Assembly: GCA_014529385.2 (NCBI GenBank)
Contig: CM043948.1
Span: 83,510,260-83,570,259, forward strand
DNA: 60,000 nt
DNA from: Adiantum capillus-veneris
Lineage: Eukaryota; Streptophyta; Polypodiopsida; Polypodiales; Pteridaceae
Reading direction: 5' to 3'
The notes under the pieces were generated by a model, which worked only from the letters and a program-made list of their open reading frames with translations, did not search any database and was not told the origin of the DNA. The position numbers and the translations under genes were made by a program. This document shows positions 47,968-57,242 of this stretch, piece by piece (positions within the stretch are counted from its first letter, which is position 1; the number at the start of each line of letters is the position of its first letter).

Positions 47968-48556
47968 TCTACTCCAAATGGAACCCAGAATTCAGCTTGG
48001 CCGGAGATCTGGTGCAGTGAGATGCACAAGAGGAGAGTCACTCCATTCCTTTGTCAACAGATGTCTTGATTTTGATACTAAAGTCACTGATGTCTCTTTG
48101 AGCTTTAGGGATAGTGAGAGTTGACAGTATTCTGTTGGATGACTTTATGAAATGGAATTCCTGATTATGATACTGTTTTGTTCTTGACTTCTTTTTTAGT
48201 GCAGGAACTGATAGACGAAATGACTGCAACATTTTGGTCTGATTGATCTCGAATAGACATGGTTGCAATAGGGGTTAGTCAATCGGACATCGATGAGTCC
48301 CGATTGGATCTAGATGCGCTTGCTAGCTACATTGCCGATAAATCATGGTCTAAGATCCGAATGAATGTTGAATGTTATGTGATGTCCTGTGATGTCTTGT
48401 GATGTCGTGTGATGTGACTGTCGATTGGTACATGTGCTAGATGTGTGTTCCTAGTACGTAGGTACTAACAGTCAGTGTCTGCTTAGACGGTTTATGGCCT
48501 CTATCTGTTTTGCAGGCGTAATCGAGGGCGATTACAATGCTTTCAAGAGGGGGGTA
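47968..48556 (+). other. Element A 3' non-coding part and polypurine tract
   Basis: No gene. It includes a short 10-bp-period repeat (tgatgtc(c/t)tgtgatgtc type) at about 48375-48420 and ends with the purine tract aagaggggggta before the LTR. Confidence 0.75.
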
Positions 48557-49189
48557 TGTCACAAAGTGATGACGTGTCTGCTCGAGAGCCAAAACCATAA
48601 CTACTGTTGAAAACCCAAAATCTGCAAATCCTGACCCTAAAACTTGTAAACCTTAAAATCTGCTAGAAACCCTAAACAACAAAAACCCTAACCCTAAAAA
48701 GAGCAGCAGATAGATTTCCGTGGTGATGACGTGGCAGAATCCCATAAATTGCGACGGATTTTGCGTTGGGTTGCTTTTTGGTCTACGCAAATTGCAAGGA
48801 AGAGAAAGAGAATAGCTTTTGCTTTATTTGAAAACTCAAGAGAGTTTGAGAGAGAGCCTTTGCTTTTATTTAGGCTTTTGATTTTGAAGCTTTTGGGGCT
48901 CTGCTTTTGGCAACCCTTGTAAACTTTAAATAAGTGGTGAGGGTTTACACTTTGCAGAGCATCTGGACGCAGAGTCTGAGAGTGAAACCCGAACCACTCT
49001 GTTGTACTTTGAACACTGATTAATACATAAAGAAATGCCGAAAGGGGCGCCAGTCTTTGGGGCCAATATCTCTAGGCACGGAACTCCGCCGGGCCAGTGT
49101 AAATCTATTGTGAACTGTGAACTGTTTTGAAGTGGTTATTTGGAGCTGTCGTGATTGATTCTTGACTTGGAGTGTCCAAGTCTGTTACA
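48557..49189 (+). repeat. 3' LTR of element A, 633 bp
   Basis: It begins tgtcacaaagtgatgacgtg after the polypurine tract and ends gtctgttaca. It shares with the nearby solo LTRs the block ccgaaaggggcgccagt, the ggccaata block and the end tgtccaagtct. It contains a telomere-like aaccctaaccctaaa stretch near 48680. No 5' LTR of A is in the window. Confidence 0.9.
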
Positions 49190-50415
49190 TATGCGGAGGC
49201 TATGGACCCTCGTCTACGGCTTCCCCGTCTTTTACCCTTGATTACCCCGACCTCTCTTCACCAAGGGGAACCATTTCTTTTCTTGTCTTCTTCTTTAGAG
49301 GGAAGTGTTTGGACTACAATATGATCTAAAACACTTTTGGAGTAGGTTTCACTTTTGTGTTTTCTTTCGAGGAGATGGCAGATTTGCTGTGGCTTTTGCA
49401 AGTCCACGTCCTTTTTGGAATTGTTGATGGAGCTATCTATTCCAAGGATAGCAGGTTGATGATTTCAATTGCACTTGTGTACGAGGTTGTGGATTATGGA
49501 TGACAGAGGGGGATCTCTTTCTTTCTAAAAGGAGTGGATGTTCTTTGCTATTTTTTTCTTTTCCATCCAAGGATGCAAGACTCTTGTTCTTTCAACACGT
49601 AGCAAAGTAGGTACATGTTCCAGTGCGTGTGTTGGAGTTGGCTTTGATAGGCAGAGGGTGATTCTTCTATCTCCAATACCACTCCTTCTATGATTATTGG
49701 ACTTCAGCTGATGAGGTTTAGAGGTGGAGCATGTGGTGCCAGATGCGTAGCCGACAGTGACATTAGTTAGAGGAGGTTTTGTTGAAGTGTGGACTACTCT
49801 TATCTCCATTTACCGAAGAGAGGTTTGCATGCATTGTTGGCAGTTGGTGGGGACATCTAGTTCCTACTTCATCAGTTAGCAACATTTGGATGCCTCTCTC
49901 GTACTTCCCTTTGGAGAGCTCCAATCTTGGGGCAACCCATTCCAATCGTCGTGGGCATGTTGTAGGTCCCATAGGCGGTTCCTTTACTCTTACCTTGAGT
50001 ATTGGTATTATGTTGTGTATTTGATATGAATTGCACAGTTTAGTGGTGGATATATTCTCTTCAGCACAAGTGGTAAGGACAATTTTGGTGAAGGTTCTAA
50101 GGAAGCAAGTTACAACCGTGGGAGTACATGTGCTCTTTTGAGTCTGTATGGAGTTTGGCAAATTGTGCTGATTTGTACCTACCGGCTTGATCTTGGCAGT
50201 TGTAGAGGAGTGACGGACATGTGGTTTGGTCTCATCAGGGAGTTTGCTTGTAGCTAGGCGCTATTGGACCCTGACGGCTTCTTTGGCAAACATGATCCCC
50301 AGGTGACGACCTTTCATGTCTTTGGATTCTTAGCAGTTTGAGTTTACCGATGGTGTGTTCCTCTTTGGGTCACGAGATTCATGAGATTCAAGTTTTACTA
50401 TTTAGTTACAAAGGA
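49190..50415. other. Unassigned region between LTRs
   Basis: About 1.2 kb without recognisable coding sequence on either strand. Minus-strand open stretches (49525-50161) look spurious. It may be remains of an older element. Confidence 0.4.
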
Positions 50416-50978
50416 TGTCATAAACTGATGACGTGGCAGCCTTGCCCATTGACGTGACAGCCATACGGATTTCTACAGATGACGTGGACAACAGTACTGA
50501 ATCTCGTGAATTGCACTCGCATGCTGATTTGGCAGCTGTATGGACCTCTGCGTTTTGCGTTGACATGCCACGTGGCAGGCTGTACGGATTTCCGCAATGT
50601 GCGATGGTTGCTTTTGGGGATAGTTTTTGGACCAAATGCTTTTGGGTTTATCGCTTTTGAACTGAATGATTTTGGGGCTCTACTTTTGAGCACCCCTTGT
50701 AGGTTTATAAGAACCTTTTGGGGCCTCACTCTGTAGAGCATCTGGACGCAGAGTCTGAGAGGAGAGGTCCCTCGGAAATTGTAACTTTGCTCAAGCATTA
50801 ATATAAAAATAAATACCGAAAGGGGCGCCTGTTTTTGGGGCCAATACCTCTGGGCACGGAACTACACTGGGCCGTGCCGACTCTGTAATTTAAAAGTGTG
50901 ATAAAATTGTGAAGTATTTAAGTGATTCTCTCGTGTGTCATGCCCGATTTTTGACTTGGGATGCCCAAGTCTCTTACA
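50416..50978 (+). repeat. Solo LTR of family A, 563 bp, imperfect TSD
   Basis: It starts tgtcataaactgatgacgtg and ends gtctcttaca. The flanks aagga (50411-50415) and gagga (50979-50983) match at four of five bases. It carries tgacgtgg twice, one tgacgtga and a ccacgtgg, all in its first ~170 bp. No internal domain is attached. Confidence 0.85.
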
Positions 50979-51296
50979 GAGGAAGCAATTTTACTCCAAG
51001 TTATCTCAGATTTCTTTATGGTGGTACTTATTCTCTTTTCCTAGGACTAAGCGGGAAGAGGGCTTCTTACCTTGAGGATAGCTCTTGGCTTTAGCTCTGG
51101 AGCTTTCAGTGACAATGCTTGCTCTGTTTCGACGTGGGGTTGAGTCAATTGTTACCTTAGAGTGTACTTTTGAGGATACTTCTCTATCAGAGGGGGACCT
51201 CTAGGTTATTATCTTAAGTTGACTATCCGTGCTCCATTCAGCGGAGACTGGAGTACCATGCACGGTGTCTTTTAGTCCTTGGTTTCCTTGCTCGCC
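50979..51296. other. Unassigned spacer between two solo LTRs
   Basis: 318 bp with no feature recognised. Confidence 0.4.
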
Positions 51297-51760
51297 TGTC
51301 ACAAGACGGACACCACGTGCCAATAGAAAAGAACAGACTGAACAAAGTTTTAGCATTTCAATAACAACTGAACTGAGAGAGAGAGACGACAAGCGACACG
51401 GAGTGGCGGAATTCCACCCCAGAGAGTATTGGCCCCAAACCGTGGCGCCCCATTCGGTATTTCTTTATATTGCATCAACTCAGTACAAGCCGGTACTCCA
51501 GACTCTGCACCTTCTCCAGGAAGCATGCCAAAGAATGAGCCCATGGCCTCGTATTTAAAGGCTCTAGGCCCAAAAGCAGTTTACATAATAAGCCTTCAAA
51601 CTCAAAAGCATATGGTCCAGCGTAAATCACGGAAATCCGGACAACTGCCACATCAACAACGCAAATCATGGAAATCTGTACAGGCCGCCACATCAACATG
51701 TCAGCCGAATTTCCGTAGCGTCCATACGGCTGCCACGTCATCAATTGTTGCGCAAGCCTT

Positions 51761-51791
<31 letters not shown>

Positions 51792-51965
51792 CTTGCTTTA
51801 TTTTAATTCTTGTATGTCTCTTGGACCCCATTGGATGGGGTCTTATAAGTTGGTAGGACTTCTTTTTCTGTTGTTGCTTGTTCTTCTTAGGGTTTAGGCC
51901 CCTCGGCCGTGACCTGAAGGTTGGCTCTACTCTTCACCGACTTGACACGTCAGCAGTTTGTGACA
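51297..51965 (-). repeat. Solo LTR of family A, 669 bp, TSD tcgcc
   Basis: Plus-strand ends tgtcacaag and tttgtgaca with perfect 5-bp repeats tcgcc (51292-51296 and 51966-51970). It is closely related to 36172-36849, with the same order and similar length. It contains a (GT)n tract at 51764-51788. Confidence 0.94.
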
Positions 51966-51974
51966 TCGCCTCTT

Positions 51975-52131
51975 GCGGCTCTTTGGATGGTGTGCTTTAA
52001 CCCACAATCAGTATCATGGCAGGTGTTTTCTTGAGCCACTTCAGTGGTTGCAGCTTTTTGGACGGTGTGTTTTAACCCACAATGCAGTTAGTATCATAGC
52101 GGTTGTTTTCTTGAGCCACTTCAGTGGTTGC
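51975..52131. repeat. Tandem duplication, units of 75 and 82 bp
   Basis: Both units contain ttgg(a)cggtgtg-like starts, ttttaacccacaat or ctttaacccacaat, and end gttttcttgagccacttcag + tggttgc. The second unit has an extra gcagtta. Confidence 0.9.
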
Positions 52132-53815
52132 TTCGTCTTTCAGATTTGTGGTGTGACGGTCGCTCTATCCAGTCCATCCAAGCAGTAGTTCCCGTGTTTT
52201 GTCTTCGAGAGTGATCCTTGGAGATTGTTCCATTCAGGACACACCTATTATTCTTATCCTTAGGCTGGTATCATGTAGTTTCGTATAGGTGCATAGTGGT
52301 TCTTCTTGGACTAGGAACCAGCTACATTACCTCGAGCATTCTTCCCAATTGGGAGACGGTCTTCTTGATTCTCCCAGATTTGGTTCTAGGTTCCACATCT
52401 ATATTTTGTTTCGGAGTCAACTACCTTGGGTGATCCAGTTGCACAGGTAGAGAGTGTTGGAGAGTTGTGGCAGTTATCCATGGTCTGGGTGCTCTCCCTT
52501 CAGAGGGGGATGTGGAGCCAGCTTGGGCGTTAGTTTTTGCGAACTACTCCCTTCCAGTTCTTTTGGTTCCATGTGCACCTTGTTCTTCTCTTGCAGAGCT
52601 TGGGTGCAGGATCTTTTGATCTTGCTGTATTAGCTGTAGTCTCAATATTGATGTGTGTTCCTTTGTGTTGGATGTATGTTCCCAATTCACTGAGAGTGGG
52701 GTGTTATTCTCTCGGGATGTGTTTCACATGAATGAAGATTAGTAACAGTTTTCACTCTCAATTCCGATGAAGTTTCTTCAGATACAATTTGCAGTTCATC
52801 ATGATATATGGTGGATGGTGCAGTTCTTTGGTTTGTCGTCATCGGGCAATTGATTTCTCAGTAGTCTCGGTTGTCAGCATTCTTTGGACTTCCTGTAGCA
52901 GCTCAGAGATTCTGGCATGTGGTATGTGACCGGAGGTGTAGGTTTCCGACTCTTTCCTTGAGGGTGAACCATTTGAGAGTTGGGAAATGATCCGGATTCA
53001 AGTAGCTTATGCCTTTACCCTCAGTTTTGATGCTTTCTCTTGGAGCGGTCAGCAGCAATACCTCTTGTAGATGGTTGTTGTGCGACTTGTGAGTCGGTTG
53101 AGTTGAGTTGAGATTCTTGTTAGAACTAGGTTCTTCTCCAACGGACAATATTTCACTTCCCGGACGTCTTTCGGAGGTAGTGGTCGGTTGGTACTACGGG
53201 GGTGTATTGTTCGACCTCGGAGTTGTGTTGCAGATATCTTAATCCACAAAACCCCTTACAGTTGCAGATTGCTCACTCGAGCTTCCTGGCCTGTCTTCCT
53301 TTCCAGGAGCTAAGAGGGGGTGCTCCAACAGGTTAGGGATATTTCATCCCAGCCTCCCCTATTTTTTTTCCAAGGCACCCGTACCCTTTGCTGATTTTTA
53401 GAGGTAGTGTATGTGCAGCGGCAAAGGACCTCTTTAGGCATTCCAGTTGTGCCCAACTGGGGGGGCCTCTATGGGGCACAGCCCTTAGGGGGCCTAATCG
53501 GCGAGGGTACGCACCTAGGTGATCTCTCCTAGCATTTTTCTCAGTCTATGGCGTTTTCAGATCAGCCTATCTTACATTTTTATTGGCAGCAGGGGCAGTA
53601 GGGCAACCCTTTCTACGGTGCAGTTCTCTCCTCAGGGCAGCCTCACAGAAGGTTTTGTGATCATGCAGTGGCAAAGTATCTCATCTGAGATCCAGATCCA
53701 GATCAGATCTCGCCAGTAGGAGATACACCAGATCTATGCTCTTAGGGCATGCCAGAGTTGTTGGGGCCCATGTTAGAGACCGAGGTCACTTGTTTGAGCA
53801 GTTTGTTATCAGCAT
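52132..53815. other. Unassigned region
   Basis: About 1.7 kb without a recognisable gene. It has purine-rich patches such as cagagggggatgtgg near 52502 and pyrimidine-rich ones near 53350. Composition resembles 49190-50415, so both may come from one older element split by the solo LTRs, but this is not demonstrated. Confidence 0.35.
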
Positions 53816-53819
53816 GGAG

Positions 53820-53820
<1 letters not shown>

Positions 53821-53874
<54 letters not shown>
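53821..53874. repeat. (CT)n tract at the 5' side of LINE-2
   Basis: About 54 bp of CT repeats; a similar tract is on the 3' side at 59356-59414. Confidence 0.95.
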
Positions 53875-53876
<2 letters not shown>

Positions 53877-53879
53877 AGA

Positions 53880-54559
53880 AGGTGTTGATGACAGTATCTG
53901 CCGCTGCGAGGAGCTTTTAGCCCTGTCGCCCCTCGCTCTTGAAAGTACATCTCTCTCTCTCTCTCCCCCTGCCCCTGCGCGCGCGCCTGTTTCCCCCCTG
54001 CTCACTCGCTGCTCTTCACCCACCCGCCCCTGCACACACCCTCGCTTGCTGCTGCTGTGCACCCACCCGCCCCTGCTCACGCGCCCCCGCCCTCTGCTCG
54101 CTCGCCCTCTCTCTCTCTCAACAGGTCGCGAGCAGTTCAGCAGGTCGTGAGCAGTTAGGGTTTTGTGTGTCACTGAGGTAGCAGCACAGGTTCAGCGGGT
54201 CACGAGCAGGTTCAGCAGATCCTGAGCGGGCAGCAAATAAGTCTCGAGAACGTCTCTAGCAGGCATGCAAGCAGCAAGCAGGTCGCGATCAACCCAACAG
54301 GTCTCTCTCTCGGGGGGCCGCGTGCTGTTCTCAGTAGGTACAGGTGCAGGTTCGGGGCAGTCTACAGCAAGGTTGCGCCCTGGTTATCAGGGGTGGCTCC
54401 ATCGAGAGCCCCTCCATTATTTTGGCTTTAAGGCTGACGCCCGCAATGGGCTGTGGTTGTACCTTTACCCGCCGTGGAATGCTTGATGCGGGAGACAATG
54501 TATGCATAGTGTGGATGCATATGTGCGCTTAGTGGCTCTTTTCCGGACGGCCATTAAGC
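53880..54559 (+). promoter_or_regulatory. GC-rich leader of LINE-2 with short repeats
   Basis: The region is much more GC-rich than its surroundings. It contains repeated cacccacccgcccctgc (twice, about 54017 and 54059) and several ca(g)gtc(g/a)cgagcag variants between 54122 and 54290. LINE promoters lie downstream of their start within such leaders, so this is a candidate internal promoter. Open frames here are proline/serine repeats, not genes. Confidence 0.5.
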
Positions 54560-55449
54560 ATGAGGAAGCTGAGTGATAAAGCCGACCCCCTAGAGGATGC
54601 CATTCAAAAGTGCAAAGAGGAAATGACGGAGACTATTACCAAGATGAACCGCAATCTATTGGGCACAATAAAAATCCTCGAAGGACGCGTCCTGATCCAA
54701 GAAAGCAAGATAAACGTATTGGAAGACCGAGTGACGACTCAGGATGAAGAGATTGCGTCACTCAAGAAAGATCTCGCCGAAGCACGATCAAGAAACACAC
54801 TGGAAGAGGGCGAAGTGCAACCCTCAGTAATCGAAGAAATCAACACGATCAAGGAGCAAGTACGGGCCATCAAAGAGGGAGAAGAGCAACACAACGAGAT
54901 GACGACTTCTTGGGTGGATGTTCTTACAAAAACTCAGTAGAAGGCGGATGAAGCTGAGAAATGGATCGAGGTGGCTAAGAAAGGAAAAGGCAAGGAGATA
55001 ACGTCCACGTCCACACCCACTATCATAATCAGACACAAGAGGAGGAGCAAAGAAGACACATGCGCGCTTTACATGTGAGAATTTGCAGTCTTAAAGGCAA
55101 AGGCAATGTGGACGAAGAGGTAAAAGAACTCATGGCCTTGATGGGGGTTCATGAGCCGACGCACACAAGAGCTTGGAGAGTGGGCAACATAAAGAAAAAT
55201 GGAAGCAGTGGGGAAATCTCAAAAGAAAGGGCACTCATCCTCCGTTTTCCCTCCATGGAAGCGAAGAAGTCCTTGAAGAAAAGGCCAACCCTTAAAGAGA
55301 CGGGCATTTTTCTCGGGGATGATCTTATCCTCTCGCAAATCGCTCATGTGTAGGAAGTAATGCTGGAGATTAGAGCGGCAAGGGGAAAAGGCAAGATTGC
55401 CTTTTACCGAGATGGAAGAGTAGTAATATTGGAGCGACGCTCCACATGA
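54560..55449 (+). pseudogene. LINE-2 ORF1 (coiled coil plus RNA-binding-like domain)
   Basis: It starts ATG at 54560. Residues ~5-115 are a long, heptad-like charged helix (EDAIQKCKEEMTETITKMNR onward), as in LINE ORF1 proteins that trimerise. A TAG at 54938 interrupts, and the frame shifts near 55020. The second part (HVRICSLKGKGNVDEEVKEL, later ALILRFPSMEAKKSLKK) resembles the RNA-binding middle of ORF1 proteins. A second TAG at 55351 precedes GKIAFYRDGRVVILERRS and the terminal TGA at 55447. The role is inferred from position and architecture. Confidence 0.7.
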
Positions 55450-55471
55450 CGGTGCGAGACTTATGGGACCA

Positions 55472-56450
55472 CTCTCAAAGTGGCGGCATGGAACTGTAAT
55501 GGATCCATGCGTCTTGATGTGGGTGCTTTTGAGGATAGCTTTACTGGAAGAGACATCATCTTTTACTCTGAGACACACTAGGCCCATGGGCAATCCATGC
55601 CTCACATCAGTGGATACAGATGGGAGACAGCTTACAGACAAGAGACACGCTCAGAGCACAGAGGACGGGGCTCGGGCGGAGTGGCAGTGTTATTTAGAGA
55701 GGATTTGCAGCCATTGATACATATTGCCCACAGGGATGAGCAGGCTAGGTACATGTGGGTGAGATTGAAAGCAGAGACAGACAGATATCTCTACATTGCT
55801 ATTTGCTACTTTCCCCCGAGTACGTCGGTCTATGCATCACCCAGAGGATAGTCCCCCTTTTCTATTTTGGATGATGACATATGGGAGTTCTCTAGAGATG
55901 GTGACATTATCATTCTAGGGGACTTCAATGCTAAGACTGCCCATCACCAGACAGTGTTTTATGATACTTCAAAGGAGATGCTGAGAGAGCTAGATGTTGT
56001 AGAGACGGGCCTGTCGAGACTATCACACGATGCGGAATATACTGAGTATGGGCGACACCTGATAGACATGGGCACCGCACATGGACTGGCCATCTTGAAT
56101 GGCCTACAGAGGTTTCCTGCTTCGGGAGGCTTCACATGCTTCCACACAGACATGGAGCCAGCACAGTGGACTATGTCATGGCACAAACCGAGCCTCATCT
56201 CTAGTATCCAGGACCTCACGGTTGGACCTAGACCTGTTGGTGTGGCAGTGGATCATGCTCTTGTATCGCTAACCATTTCTTTTCAGTTTAGTGTAGCACA
56301 CAGGTTACGGGGCAGCAGCCCCTACTCGCTACACCTTCACGCGGGAGACGGACTCTGTATACATAGATGGGATCTACAGACGCCTGTGCACAGAGGAGCC
56401 AGGGCGACCTCTGGAGGAGCTTACTACTATACTGACACAGACACTACATG
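55472..56450 (+). pseudogene. LINE-2 ORF2 endonuclease (APE type)
   Basis: This domain nicks target DNA for target-primed reverse transcription. Motifs in order: KVAAWNCNGSMRLD, YSETH (followed by TAG 55579), GRGSGGVAVLFRE, YLYIAICYFPPS, IIILGDFNAKT and finally VAVDHALVS (the S/D-H box). A second TAG is at 55849. A frameshift near 56165 splits the segment before the last motif, where STVDYV can be read in another frame. It begins 22 bp after the ORF1 stop with no clear ATG, so re-initiation or coupling is possible. Confidence 0.88.
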
Positions 56451-57242
56451 ATGTAGCAGCAAAGGCATACCCACATACCCAGCCTGAGCAGAGACACCGT
56501 TCGGGGAGCATGCCCCAGAACAGTTGGTATGATGAGGAATGCTGGAACACTAGAGCTAGACTTCAGAGGGAGGTGCTTTTGGGGGACATCACTCATAGGT
56601 AGTCACAGATTGACTTCCGGCGCCTAGTGCGGCGGAAGAAGAGGGCATTTTTGGCTCGCCTAGAGCAGGATCTATACCAGCTATTCTTGAGTTAGGACTC
56701 ACGTGAGGCGTGGAGGCTCTTTCATGAGCACCCCCCCCCCCCCCCCCCCCCTCCCTGCCATCACTTCTACAGAGGCTTGGGGCCAGTATGCATCATCTTT
56801 GTACACAGTTCTTGAGCAGCCCCCCCTTCCCGACCCCCCCGATCCATGCCCACACACATGTGTTTTTTTCACCGCTGAGATGATCAGGAAGGCCATTGAC
56901 AGGATGAGGAATGGGAGAGCATATGATCATGATGGCTTAGTGGCTGAGCATTTCATGCATGCCAGAGATCTACTAGTAGAGCTTCTAGCAGTTATGTTTA
57001 ACCGTGCCATGTGTGAGGGCTTGCCTGATACTTGGAGCCTATCTACTATTGTACCTATCTTCAAATCGGGAGACCCTATGGAGCCTGGGAACTATCGCAC
57101 TATTATGATTGGACACACATTGGCACGGTTGTACGCATCTATTCTTGAGCAGCAGTTGAGTAGATGGGAGAGAGGGAGGGGATGCGCGCAGCCGGGCAGG
57201 CAGGTTTCAGGAGGGGTTTTTCTACTCTTGACCATATCTTGA
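56451..57242 (+). pseudogene. LINE-2 ORF2 linker and start of reverse transcriptase
   Basis: The linker frame (NSWYDEECWNTRARLQREVL, FRRLVRRKKRAFLARLEQDL) carries TAGs at 56600 and 56693. At 56731-56751 a run of 21 C changes the frame, and translation-like sequence continues as ITSTEAWGQYASSLYTVLEQ, then DHDGLVAEHF and the first RT motifs (WSLSTIVPIFKSGD, NYRTIMIGHTLARLYA). A frameshift near 57165 joins it to the next open frame. Confidence 0.85.
56731..56751. repeat. Run of 21 C within LINE-2 ORF2
   Basis: A homopolymer between linker and RT. The reading frame differs on its two sides, so slippage here (biological or sequencing) explains one frameshift. Confidence 0.9.

Noticed and set aside
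48650-48710. Telomere-like aaaccctaa motifs
   Set aside because: Only a few degenerate units inside the element A LTR; more likely plant telo-box elements or chance than an interstitial telomere.
48557-50978. 48557-49189 and 50416-50978 as the two LTRs of one element
   Set aside because: The interval contains no gag-pol, the first LTR follows element A's polypurine tract, and the second has its own near-matching flanks.
53749-54181. Long Ser/Leu- and Pro-rich open frames over the CT tract and LINE-2 leader on both strands
   Set aside because: They are translations of (CT)n and GC-rich repeats; open on both strands and without domain structure.
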